Below are positions 12,621 through 24,132 of a DNA stretch of 64,000 bases, in pieces (the stretch's first letter is position 1; every line of letters begins with the position of its first letter). The position numbers and the translations under genes were made by a program. The notes below the pieces were generated by a model, which was given only the letters and a program-made list of their open reading frames with translations, had not been told where the DNA came from and did not search any database. Source of the DNA: Lineus longissimus (taxonomy: Eukaryota; Nemertea; Pilidiophora; Heteronemertea; Lineidae); contig NC_088321.1 in NCBI RefSeq assembly GCF_910592395.1, positions 3,536,001 to 3,600,000 on the forward strand, in the 5' to 3' direction.

Positions 12621-14288
12621 TAATGTGTGACTCTAACTGAAAAGACAGTACATGTATCCCTCTGACATTGGCGGATGGTATTTTGGAGAACTTTGTTTTC
12701 CACCTGGAGGTTCTATCTTGACTGAGAATACTTGGCCTGTAAGGTCACATACAATTTACAAACTGTATGACGAGTTTGGGTCTTAACCCTTTAGTTCCTG
12801 CGAGTCTACAAATCTTTTCCAGCATCTCCCTGAAGATTTCCAGGTATTCCTATAGTGTATAGACTTTTGGCAAAAGAGATACAAAAAGTTGAGAATGAAG
12901 TACTACAAGTTATTTTGAAGCTAACAATCATACCTACAATATGATATCACAAATTTTTCATTTTAACCCCCTGGTATCGACAGGATTAACCCTCTCAGCA
13001 ATTTAGTGAAAATTCATAAAAAGGCCCTGTAGTAAACAACAGAATCATAAGAAGTTCCTACCTAATCAAAAAAATCCATAAAGAAACCCAAATTACGATA
13101 ATCCAACCTAATATCGATCGAAAAACACAACCCGGCAGTCTCCTGTACATGAATACATGAATGGGTTGATATGAAGTTATGGTTTGACCATGTCACATTT
13201 GTTGGTCAAGTTGGACCATGAGAATTGCGAAATTAAAACACCTACAAAAATGTCCAGGGTGTGGTTTTATTGCTGAATTGACATGTAGACGATGGATATC
13301 TTTTTACCGGTGAATACTAGTTGTATGTTGTTATTATCAATATGTCAGGCCTTCCCAGTTGGTCACAAGTTGTCATATTGACTTGTCTAGTTCGAAGTGT
13401 TCTGTTCAATAAAAACACTTGAATTCACTTGAGTCATATGTTGTGTTTTCCTTTGAATTTTATTACACAGTGGCGAGTATTGATACTTTCAATTATAGCC
13501 TACAGTGGAAACCAACACAGACCAGAGCTACAAGGAGAATGGCATGCCAAATCAAAGAAGAGAATCTTTCTGTGTTCGCTTGCTACGTACCACACTGTGA
13601 TCAAAAACCGGAAATTACAACAGCTTTTTTAGGTGACAAGGTGCATTTTGGAGGACAATCAGGACAAGGTTGAGACTAGTCCACAGTCTGTCTGGCTTTG
13701 GAAGAAGTCTTCTACTTCCGACAAGTGGATTTTAGTGGAAACACCCTCAACTGACACTTTCACATTGGCACCTGCTCATGTGAAATATTTTGACAGCAAT
13801 GAGCAAAAAAGCTGTTAAAATGTAGTGAAGTCCGAGTTGCTTTGAATATGGAGAGCCCGAGACCAATCACAAACATTGACTGTAGACAGTGGCAGACAGT
13901 ATTCAGCACTGTTTGATTTTGGTTCTTACATTGCACCAGGAGTCTAAACATACCTCACACAGGTATCCTTTTCCTGACAAGGAAATTATTTCATGTTGTG
14001 ACGCTCTCCCATGAACTGTTGAGCGAACTATTTCAAAGTTGTGCACTAAAAGCTCTTTTCTCCACTGACAGTTGCCTCAAGTACAGCAATGCATACATAA
14101 AATTGTAATCAATGTTGACAAAGACCATGACAAAAATATCACGAAGAAATCATTGAAAAATAAATCTTGCTTTATTTACAGAAAACAACATTACATGTAT
14201 ACATGTCACAATTGATTTTGAAAAGCGATTTTGTGCAGTAACATTGTCGCATAATTAAACAACTCGTCATGTCTGCATGTATACTGGC
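12621..14288. other. Intergenic between convergent genes; unassigned coding-like patch at 13.46-13.82 kb
   Basis: Mostly AT-rich with no repeat recognised. Around 13463-13820 two overlapping plus-strand frames are open for 60-80 codons (one containing SVWLWKKSSTSDKWILVE). They have an upstream CACAG acceptor-like site but no family that I recognise. They could be a decayed exon of the upstream gene or chance. Confidence 0.3.
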
Positions 14289-14464
14289 TTATTTGGCACT
14301 TGAAGAAGTCCGATAATCTCTCAGCATTGCTTGTGAGTGTTCACTCGTGAGGTGGCGGAGTGGTTCCCATGTATCATCTTGTGGACCGTCATAGCCAACC
14401 CACTTCACTCGATATTCGAGAACACCCTTATTTTTTCGGTGCTTGTAGATCTTCTCGACTATAC
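14289..14464 (-). CDS. Last exon of the above: chromodomain
   Basis: The exon begins after a TTTCAG acceptor and ends in TAA. It contains aromatic-cage-like positions (Y in YRVKWVGY, W in KW, W in DTWEP) in the usual chromodomain order. It lacks flanking integrase motifs, so a chromo-integrase of a Ty3/gypsy element is less likely, and the seven spliced upstream exons also argue for a cellular gene. Confidence 0.82.
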
Positions 14465-17400
14465 CTGAAATATGTTTGGAAAAAGTTGTTAAGAGATACC
14501 AGAACAAAAATTGCATTCATTGACATTTAATGATGAGTTCTGCTGTATTTGCCAAATCCCCTAAGACCTTTCTTGCAGCAACCACAAAAATATGTTTTTT
14601 CTACAATACTGAAGCTGCCTGTATATCACTACAGTAGAACCTCCCTTAGCGGACACCTCTCTACTAAGGACACTCTCTCTACTAAGGACACTAGTTTTGG
14701 TCCCAAATTGGGTGTTTCCATTCAATTTGACCTCTCTAATCAGGACACCTCTCTATTAAGGACAGCCATTTTCAGTCCTGAGGGTGTCCTTAATAGAGAG
14801 GTTCTACTGTATTTCATTAAAGGAATTCATAATTCTTTGTCATATATTGTACCGGTAAAATGACTTTTGATGCTTATTATTGCAAAAAAAGGGATAATTT
14901 TTTAGGCCAAATGTGTGATTTAAACCATTTCACAAACACTTCGTCCATACTGGATTAAGATTGGATGCATGGAATAATCTACCATTGGTTGGACTATAGG
15001 AATAAGAATCCTAAAATGTACCTTGGTTCAAAGCTGTAAGTTTGGCTATATCTTCGCTTAATTGCTCATCCGCATCCTAGAAGAGTGAATAGAAATGGTT
15101 TGAATAAAATGTTTCAATGTTTGTAGTGAAGTTAGAAAGAATAGCAACAAATTGCGATCAATATCATGTAACTATTTAATGAAGAGATTTAAAAACAATG
15201 ATCAAATCAATGTTTTAAACATGAATAAGGATAATTTAGAAAATAATTCTGCACCTACCAGTTTCGCTGACTTCTTCTTTCTCATGCCAACCCTGGATTT
15301 TGTGTTCTTCATCCGAACTCCCAATTCCTCCTCCCAGCTGACTCCTAAAGATGAGAAAAATAATGATGAGCCCAATAATGGTTACTTCAAATGGTAAAAG
15401 TGCTATTCAAAAGTTGCCTTTATCATGAAAATAACTCTCAGCCAGCGCCAATCATGTTACCACTGTACCTAAACTAATAGATGTCTCTCACCAGTTAATA
15501 TATGTAATCATCTTTATTCATGTAAATTAAATTACATTACAAATGTGCAAAAGTGCAAGTGCAACAAAAGTACAAAAAGTGATGACAAAGAAATGAAAGA
15601 CCCTCCCAACCCCTACATATAAGGCATAGACATTTACACAGGGCTACCCAGTACAGAGTACCCCTAGAATTACATTCATATTATCGATATCTATCCTCAA
15701 AAGTGCGTCTCTATACATTAAAAAATCTCTGATAACAGCAGCAGTTTGCTGCAGTCTATAAAACTCCTCCTTTAAAGGTACCTTGAAAGTTAGAGGAACG
15801 TGGTTCCTGGGGTATATCTAACTCACTAGCCAAGTGTGAGGGTGTATTTGATACATTGGAGCCACTGCCATTCAAAGAAAATGTGCTCGCAAGATTAACA
15901 TAGATATTGGAATTGTTTACAGCCTTACGATAAAAGTTTAAAAATCTGTTTTGTAACAATGTTTTTATTGAACAGGTATCTAATATTAGTGGCAAAAGGG
16001 CACAATGAGTCCGAGGGTGAAGTCTACATAATTTCCGCACCGCTTTTCTCCATGCTGTATATAATACGCCTACTACTTTATTATTTAAATCCCACAGGAC
16101 TGTACCATAGAGTGACATGCAATATGACTAAAAAAGTTTGATTTTCGTTTCAAAATTGCAAAAATAAAACTTTGATATGAGGACATTTACCCGCCTATTG
16201 AAATCTGATACTGTTTTTTTTTGGCTCACCGTAGGGGAGTCTATACAATACCGCAGTGTCCGTCGTCCGTCGTCGTCGTCCGTCGTCGTATCCTGTTTCA
16301 AAAACAGTGGCACGTTTCTTAACCGCTAAGCCTATGAACTTGTAACTTTGTACACATAACAGGACTCCCTTGGTCAGATGACCTGTGACACTAAATTTCG
16401 GTCCGATCTGATTCTTAATTTGGCCACCAGGGGGCCGAATGTAGATATCTAAAAAGTGTGATATCTCGCTTATTAATGACTTGTTTGGAATGAAATTTTT
16501 GTGGTAGGTACTCATAGCAAGGATACATCATATATCGTACGGGTTTTTAATTTGACCTACTTTTCAAGGTCACAGAGGTCAAATGGCGTAAATTGGCTGT
16601 TTCAGTGTAACTATGGCACGTTTTTCAACCTCCACAGCTATGAACTTGAAACTTAGTACATATAACCCCCTATACCAGATAACCCCTGGTGCTGAATTTC
16701 GGTCTGATCTGATTCTCAACTTGGCCACCAGGGGGCCGAATGTGGATACCTAAAAAGTGTGATAATTCGCTTATCAATAACTTGTTTTCAATAAAACTGT
16801 CGTGGTGGGTACTCATAGCAAGGATACATCATATATCGTACGGGTTTTTAATTTGACCTACTTTTCAAGGTTGCAGAGGTCAAATGGCATAAATTGGCTG
16901 TTTCAGTGTAACTATGGCACGTTTCTCAACCGCCACAGCTATGAACTTGAAACTTGGTACATATAACCCCCTATATCAGATAACCTATTGTGCTGAATAT
17001 CGGTCCGATCTGATTCTCAATTTGGCCACCAGGGGGTCGAATGTGGATATCTAAAAAGTGTGATATCTCGCTTATTGATGACTTGTTTTCGATAAAACTT
17101 TTGTGGTAGGTACTCATAGCAAAGATACATCATATATCATATGGGTTTTAAATTTGACCTACTTGTCGAGGTCACAGAGGTCACAACGCAGACACAGATA
17201 TGGCCGAAATTGCATGTTTTGTGTTTTTCGTGTTGTGGCAATCCAAAGGTCGTGAGTTCAAACCCCGGTCAGGGACGGCCAAAAATATTTTTTTTATTTT
17301 ATTATTTTTTATCTTTTCCGTTTTGTCTTTTCTGACTTGTATCTTACATTTTCTTGATTTTTGGCTCACCGTAGGGGAGTCTATGTAATACCGCAGTGTC

Positions 17401-20400
17401 CGTCGTCCGTCGTCGTCGTCCATCGTCCGTCGTCCGTCGTCGTATCCTATTTCAAAAACAGTGGCACGTTTCTTAACCGCTAGGGCTATGAACTTAAAAA
17501 TTTTGTACACAGCACCCCCTAGGTCAGGTGACCTCTGACACTGAATTTCGGTCCGATCTGATTCTCAACTTGGCCACCAGGGGGCCAAATGTCGATATCT
17601 AAAAATTGTGATATCTCGCTTATTAGTGACTTGTTTTCGATGAAACTTGTGTTGTAGGTACTCATAGCAAATATACATCTTATATCATACAGGTTTTTAA
17701 TTTGACCTACTTTTCAAGTTCACAGAGGTCATATGGCGTAAATTGGCCGTTAGAGTGTAAACTATGGCACGTTTCTTAACCACTAAAGCTATGAACTTGA
17801 AACTTAGTACATATAACCCCCTATATCACATAGCCTCTGGCGCTGAATTTCAGTTTGATCTGATCCTCAACTTTGCCACCAGGGGGCCAAAAGTGGAAAT
17901 CTAAAACGTGTGATATCTCGCTTATAAGTGACTTGTTTTCGATAAAATGTTTATGGTAGGTACTCATAGGAATAAATACATCACATATCTTACGGGTTTT
18001 TAATTTGACCTACTTTTCAAGGTCACAGAGGTCATATGGCGTAAATTGGCCGTTAGAGTGTAAACTATGGCACGTTTCTTAACCACTAAAGCTATGAACT
18101 TGAAACTTGGTACATATAACCCCCTATATCACATAGCCTCTGGTGCTGAATTTCACTTTGATCTGATTCTCAACTTTGCCAGCAGGGGGCCAAAAGTGGA
18201 TATCTAAAAAGTGTGATATCTCGCTTATAAGTGACTTGTTTTCGATAAAATTTTTATGGTAGGTACTCTTAGGAAGAATACATCACATGTCTTACGGGTT
18301 TTCAATTTGACCTACTTTTCAAGGTCACAGAGGTCATATGGCGTAAATTGGCCGTTAGAGTGTAAACTATGGCACGTTTCTTAACCAGTAAAGCTATGAA
18401 CTTGAAACTTGGTGCAGATAACCCCCTATATCACATAGCCTCTGGTGCTGAATTTCAGGTTGATCTGATTCTCAACTTTGCCACCAGGGGGCCAAAAGTG
18501 GATATCTAAAAAGTGTGATATCTCGCTTATAAGTGACTTGTTTTCGATAAAATTTTTATGGTAGGTACTCTTAGGAAGAATACATCACATGTCTTACGGG
18601 TTTTCAATTTGACCTACTTTTCAAGGTCACAGAGGTCATATGGCGTAAATTGGCCGTTAGAGTGTAAACTATGGCACGTTTCTTAACCAGTAAAGCTATG
18701 AACTTGAAACTTGGTGCATATAACCCCCTACATCAGATAACCTTTGATGCCGAATTTTGGCCTGATCTGATTCTTTATTCGGCCACCAGGGGGCCATAAT
18801 GGAAAAAGGAGTGAATTTGAGTGAATTGTTTTCGATAAAATTTTTATGGCAGGGACTTCTAGCAAGGATACACCACATGTCCTAAGATTTTTGGATTTGA
18901 CCTCCTTTTCTAGGTCACAGAGGTCAAATGGCGTAAATTGGCCATTAGAGTGTAACTATGGCACGTTTCTTAACTGCTGAAGCTATGAACTTGAAAGTTG
19001 GTACATGTAACCCCCTACATCAGATAATCTCTTGACACCGAATTTTGGCCTGATCTGATTCTTGATTTGGCCACCAGGGGGTCAAAACTGAAAAAGTAGG
19101 ACGTGCAATATCTCGCTTATTAATGACTTTTTTTCGATGAATTTTTTATTGCAGGGACTCTTAGCAATCACACGATATTGATCTTGTTGATGTCATAGAC
19201 AATTATTGGTTGGATCATAAACTTATATACACTGCCCTGTCTTATTACTTGACATCAATACACATCTAAAAAAAGTCTTCATGCCTGATTGTGTTCACCA
19301 TATTCACCTCTAAACTAAGCATGATCCTGCCTACTAAAAGATGTATACGGTGAGCACAATGGCCCCTGGCCGTTTCATTTTCTTGATTATTTACCCTCAG
19401 TCCAATTAAGTTTCCTAAATGGAGAGCAGTAGCTTCAGCAGTTACAGGAATACCCTGAAAAGTGATAACTATTGGTATAAGATTTCCACCACCTGGTTCC
19501 AGACAGAAATATAACAACTGACAAGTTTAGAAGGGGCAGTGTTGTAGTTTTCTGCGGCATCTCGCTTGATGACAACAAATAAAGGAAACAATGTTAATAT
19601 TTTTCCACACAGCACATTGTACTTACTTGGGTTCACCGACTTCTTGAACGCACTGCCCTCGTTATTCTGAAAGACATTGTAAAATGATCGGTATTTCAGT
19701 ATGTAAACAAAACTATCTTCGAAGTATGCTGCATTTTGTGAATTGCCCAAAGTACAATTTCAATGGTTCACCAAGACTCTGATTGCATTGAACAGATTAT
19801 GAAGATGAATTGTGTCTTTTTCTAGATGAAGGTTATTAAAAAACAGAGCAAGAAAAACAGAACAGGCCATAGTTAATTCTTCTACTTCCAGATTATGCGA
19901 AAACACAAAAGTGCACAATGTATGAATGAATGAGGAAATGACACACTGTGTAGGTCATATTGTCACAGCTAATCAGACAAAAAATGAAAAGATGTTACAG
20001 TATCAGACCAATCGATCTTTTTTCAAAATTGCTCCAGGTGATAATATATTGTAAAGGTACAGATAATATACTTACTTGAATGGAAGATTTCTTTGAAAAT
20101 ACTGCTGGTCGTGGTATAGGCAAGGGTAAAACTGGAGCAACTCCAACCCCACCTCCCGCAAAGTGATTGAGCATAGTTGGATAAAAATAGTTAAGAAAGA
20201 ATTAATTGCACCGCAATGATTGAGGAATATCTCTAACAATAATAGTAAGCAATGCTCTGACGTTACTGGGACGGCGGAGTGGTGACCATTGCACTACAAA
20301 ACCTAACGTTTTCAAATAACACCTCAATATAAATGCATACCTGTAGCACTGCCACTGGGTTGAACTTCACTGGTGTTTGTCAATGGTAGAGATTCTTCTT

Positions 20401-22337
20401 CATCTAAGCTGAGGGTGTCTTCATCATCCATCACCGGTACCTGTGGCATACTGCAAATGTAACACAGTGTCATTGTTTTATATAAATGCACGAACCAAGT
20501 ACTTCAACCCTTAATGAAGAAGTGGCTAATAAGCAAAGATGTCAATGTCGCATGATTCCAGCTTAAAATCATTGAGTTTTTTTGGCAAATATTGGTGCCC
20601 ATTTTCTCAGTTTTTGTAGTAAATACATGTTTACTGGCCTCGAATTTAACAAAGGGCACCGCAATAAGGTGGGCATTGCCCTTTTAATGACATTTGTGTT
20701 ATGATATTTATCACATTGACCGAAGTATCTGTCACCATTGAAGATCAGGTCAGTGTGATAATGCTTCTACTACAAGCAAATGTAGTTAACAGGGACCCTC
20801 ACCTAGAGGTCATGACGAAAGACCAACGACAACGACAGCTCATCAAGTTGATCTCAGCTCTTGTTTGTTGTCTCTCTGTCTCTTTAGTCATGTAAACTGA
20901 AAATACAAACGTTACAACGTGTACTACTAGTGCAATAGAGAAAAGGTTATAAAATAAATTGTCACATTCAAGTCACATCCACTGTCTTCAGACGTTTTCG
21001 ATTTGACCAGATGGTGCTGCCATCTACACTAAGCTGGCTCAGTTACAGTATGACAGGTATTTCTTCAAATTATAGGCCTCCAACACACTTACAAGTTAGC
21101 CAACACATTCAGTACTGAGAATATGGTATGATGATACAAAATAGGCCTGTCTTACAAGGTTTGTTATAAACAGAGGATGAAAACGATCAAGACTTCAACC
21201 CTGTACATCACGTGACCATGCCAAACTGAGTCCTGGACCACACCTTACTTTCAAAGTAATTATTTATAATACTACATGAGTCAATAGGTTTTCTAAACCA
21301 CACTTATAGAATGATTTAACTTAACTCTTACCTCCTATGGACCCTAAGTAGCAGTTAGCTGTCCAAAATTACAAGCTTTGTCCATACAAAAACTATTCTG
21401 TGTCAATTTCTCCAAGATGCTAATGGTTGGTGACCACCAAAACCAGTGACGCCATAAACAACCCCTAAAACAAAAGAGCACTCAAGGTGCCAAATATAAA
21501 AACGACCGCTGGTCGTTACAGAGGTATCGGATGACATTTCTTCAGCAGCATCATGTGGTTGTTCAGGTAAGGTGCTAGATATGAAGAGTTCATGTAAAAG
21601 CATAGAGGTACATCGGTTGCTTAGTTTTTGGTAATTAAAGCGCAAGGATCCAGCAATGGTCTCACACACAACCACGCCTTGTGAAAGTTCCTCAAAACTG
21701 ACATGACTTTGGAAAATTGAACTTACATGTTTAACACAAACTTTAAATTCGTAATCACTGCCAGGAGTTCTGCTATCTTTGCCTTCCCCATGCTCCCCAT
21801 AGAGCGTGGTATTTGCAGTCCATCGGGTAGGCCATGAACAGTGACCATCCCTTTGTGGTGATCGCTGTAAGGGAAACGAGCCCTACCAGTGGAAGCGCCT
21901 GTCCAGTTATAAAAAATATATGAATTTAAATTGACAATGAATAGGATTCAACAAGTTATGCAAGTTAGTTCATCTTTGATTCAATTTGTCACTGATGACA
22001 TCGTTACAACCAAAAGCATAACAGTAATCCAAAAAGATAATAAAAATATCAAAGTTAGTGACAAGCAATCTTTACCAGTTTAATACCTACTTAGCTTTTT
22101 TATGAAATAAATTACCGGAATTCACATAAAATACAAAATGGAAGATTTTCCTTTATAAAATAGATAGAAATTTGACATACTATGGGCAATGGTGCATCAA
22201 CTGAGAATTTATGAAGTAAACCAAAATAAAAATGACTTACAATATGCAGTATCAAGGGCCTCTCGAAACCACTTTTCAAGGCACTTCAGTTTCACCCAAA
22301 GTGTTGGTTCCAACTGCAGCCTGGGTATACAATACAT
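14289..22337 (-). CDS. Chromodomain protein gene, eight exons on the minus strand
   Basis: Eight minus-strand exons with canonical splice sites join without a stop: 22337-22241, 21898-21727, 20450-20341, 20152-20076, 19666-19627, 15344-15259, 15076-15022 and 14464-14289. The total is 813 nt, or 270 codons plus TAA, and every junction agrees in phase. The C-terminus is a chromodomain (VEKIYKHR, YRVKWVGYD, DTWEPLRHL), which usually binds methylated histone tails. The middle is acidic (DDEDTLSLDEEES), then Pro-rich, then Lys/Arg-rich. The N-terminal part (LKCLEKWFREAL, VHGLPDGLQIPR) is not recognised. The ATG lies directly after an acceptor AG, so further 5' exons are likely. The 20152 acceptor is weak. 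The 4.3-kb intron holds the repeat arrays. Confidence 0.7.
14630..14811. mobile_element. pogo/Tigger-like MITE
   Basis: About 180 bp bounded by inverted termini CAGTAGAACCTC (14632 onward) and GAGGTTCTACTG (ends 14809), each next to TA. This is the usual form of short non-autonomous pogo/Tigger elements. Internally, GGACACCTCTCTA-type segments repeat in both orientations. No coding capacity. Confidence 0.8.
15489..16140 (-). mobile_element. 5'-truncated non-LTR retrotransposon fragment (RT C-terminus and 3' tail)
   Basis: On the minus strand, 120 codons from 16118 to 15756 read SLYGTVLWDL, YTAWRKAVRKLC, RTHCALLPLI and FLNFYRKA. These are the conserved segment after the RT domain of many animal non-LTR elements. 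The 3' side ends with AATAAAGATGATTAC near 15490, a typical short 3' tail. The fragment is 5'-truncated near 16130 and lies in the big intron of the chromodomain gene, in the same orientation. Confidence 0.65.
16223..17180 (+). repeat. 302-bp-monomer tandem-array element, copy 3 (no tail)
   Basis: It has the same GGCTCACCGTAGGGG head as copy 1 and a GTCCGTCGTC tract at about 16258-16293. Three monomers follow, anchored near 16312, 16615 and 16917 and spaced by about 302 bp. The usual CGGTGAGC tail is missing; the copy ends in a tRNA-like patch. Confidence 0.85.
17205..17285 (+). repeat. tRNA-derived SINE fragment (box B only)
   Basis: GTGAGTTCAAACCCC at about 17250-17265 matches an RNA polymerase III internal box B, followed by an A/T-rich run. 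No box A upstream and no cloverleaf could be drawn, so this is a relic, not a tRNA gene. Confidence 0.4.
17363..19379 (+). repeat. 302-bp-monomer tandem-array element, copy 4, six monomers
   Basis: The head is at 17363. Monomers are anchored by GGCACGTTTCTTAACC near 17464, 17766, 18068, 18370, 18672 and 18960, a spacing of 302 bp except the last (about 289). The two monomers centred on 18.2 and 18.5 kb are almost identical, suggesting recent unequal exchange. The tail CGGTGAGCACAATGGCCCC ends at 19379. Just before it (about 19165-19260) is an endonuclease-like relic (VIDNYWLDHKLIYTAL), related to that in copy 2. Confidence 0.87.
19395..19454 (-). other. Candidate alternative exon, minus strand
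   Basis: Sixty bases open in one frame (GIPVTAEATALHLGNLIGLR) between a TTTCAG acceptor and a GTAAAT donor. Its phase does not fit the constitutive chain of the chromodomain gene, as inclusion would create a stop. It is either alternatively spliced, from a different transcript, or spurious. Confidence 0.3.
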
Positions 22338-23346
22338 CTGAAAGTTAAGGACAACAATAATTTGTAAGATTTTAGAATATTGCAGCAATAAAGCTTAAAA
22401 AGACAAACCATCAGCTTTAAAAATAGGAATAAACTGATAGGTTCAAGACCAAGCTAACATCTCATCTTTATCGTGCCGAGGCGAACAGGTGTCTTTGAGG
22501 TGGAGGGCCCATTACCAGCAATCCCCAACTTTATTATGCCGCTGCTAAATGCAGGCGCTACGATCGAGTTTGACACGTGACCCAATTTAGCCAATCAGAG
22601 CGTTCATCGAATAATAAAATATATTTTTAGTACAAGAAATCAATGCCTTATGTCAGTTTTATGCCTTCAATTTGTGGGTTCACAATTTTGAATGTGTTCC
22701 AGCTCATCAAAAGAACAGGATTTTGTCTAGAATCACGGTTTTCCGAGTTTCTCCTTGTCAACACTGTCAGGAACCCCCCCCCCCCCCCCCCCCATCCTAT
22801 CTACCTAGCCAACACCCAGACAAAGGTTACCAAATGACAGAGCTGAGAGAGCCCAAACATCTGAGGAATCCATGCAACAGCAAAAGCTTTGGCAAATATG
22901 CTGAAGGGAACGATGCAATATAATATTTCGGGCTTGGTCACCCGCCTACCCCCCCCCCCTGACATGACCCTTCCCAGCCCTAGTGTCCCTAATTGAACCA
23001 TCCAAAGCTAGGGATCTTAGGCCATAAAGTGGACAAATAAAGCAAGAAGTTATCAAAGGGCAGTCATTCTCATATCTTCAAAGATCACTTGAGGTCCAGC
23101 TTTTCATGTATGTTGATGTTTGGACATATATTCTCTCCTCAAATCCACTTGGGAGGCCAATTTGGACCCCCCTGTGGACATTTTCAATTTCAATTTTCCC
23201 AATGGCATGTGTTTCAGTATACTCAGTATGATGCTGCCATTTGCAGGAGCTATCGGCAAACTAAATATGCAAACTCTATGTGATTCAAAACGGCCACAGA
23301 AGTCGGCCAATTTTCATGTTTTCTTAAAATTTACATTAGGAAAAAT
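22338..23346. other. No gene recognised; C20 homopolymer
   Basis: AT-rich host sequence between the first recognised chromodomain-gene exon and the DIRS element. It contains C20 at 22774-22793 and C11 at 22949-22959. If the chromodomain gene has more 5' exons, some could lie here, but none was convincing. Confidence 0.4.
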
Positions 23347-23387
23347 TGCCCATTTCCTTACAAGAAATGGCCATTTTGTTAGTTCAT

Positions 23388-23559
23388 ACTTACCTATGGA
23401 ACACTTTTGCATGTTACTCCATTTGGGCTCAAACACAAGAGTATCCCTTTAATTTTCTAAAGGGAGAACTGAGTTAACAGCTCGGCCGCCAGGCGGCGCC
23501 CTGACCGATCCCGCGAGATCGCGCCGATCTCATGCCGCCATATTTAGTCTTTACTCTTG
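23388..23559 (+). repeat. DIRS inverted terminal repeat (element 3' end)
   Basis: 172 bp. The reverse complement matches 30293-30464 with two mismatches that I can see (near 23439 and 23544). Near identity of the arms indicates a fairly recent insertion, or arm correction through the circular intermediate. Confidence 0.92.
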
Positions 23560-23606
23560 AGCGTTAATAAAGAGTATGTCCCGTTTGTGGGGACGGCGGG
23601 AGGGCC

Positions 23607-23704
23607 GTGTTCCATAGGTAAGTATGAACTAACAAAATGGCCATTTCTTGTAAGGAAATGGGCATTTTGTGTCATTCAAACTTACCTATGGAACACTTTT
23701 GCAT
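23607..23704 (+). repeat. DIRS internal complementary region
   Basis: 23607-23664 is perfectly complementary (58 bp) to the outermost left sequence 23347-23404. 23662-23704 is perfectly complementary (43 bp) to the outermost right sequence 30440-30482. The two halves overlap by GCA, the presumed circle-junction trinucleotide. This arrangement is diagnostic of DIRS-1-type elements and defines both borders to the base. Confidence 0.92.
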
Positions 23705-24132
23705 CGAATCCCAGCAACCTATTGGAGGTGGGAAACGAGGACTTACCTATGGCTGAGCTGTTGTTCCATCCAGGAGGCACCACCGGCATATTAGCTAAGG
23801 AGGACCGCCAGGGGAAAGAAATGGGGAGAACCGGAGGACCGGTATTTTGATCTCGGTATTACAATCATATTATAGAGAGTAATAGACCCATTCTCCGGAA
23901 AGCGCTAGAATTGCGTAATAAAACCATCTTCTTTCCGGCAATAGAGCTTAGAGCAAGTAAGGCATGTTCAAGGGTGTAGAATGAGTTATTGCTAAACAAC
24001 AATAAGAAATTGCGTCCTTTCTAGTCTACTAGGGGTTGCCTGGATTGTTGAAGATAGGGCATATCAAAAATGGCGCAAGATGCGCGTTTGACTCTTCAAT
24101 CGGGCTTCCCCCCTTTTTTGATCTAGCCAGGA
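23705..24132 (-). other. DIRS 3' untranslated segment
   Basis: Between the internal complementary region and the recombinase stop codon. No open frame of note. It contains a diverged GGACTTACCTATGG echo of the terminal motif near 23738. Confidence 0.5.

Noticed and set aside
16128-17510. Frames rich in DDGRRT text at the array heads
   Set aside because: They translate the GTCCGTC microsatellite.
21403-21675. 90-codon minus-strand frame between exons of the chromodomain gene
   Set aside because: No family resemblance, and the phase-consistent chain bypasses it; could be an alternative exon but nothing supports it.
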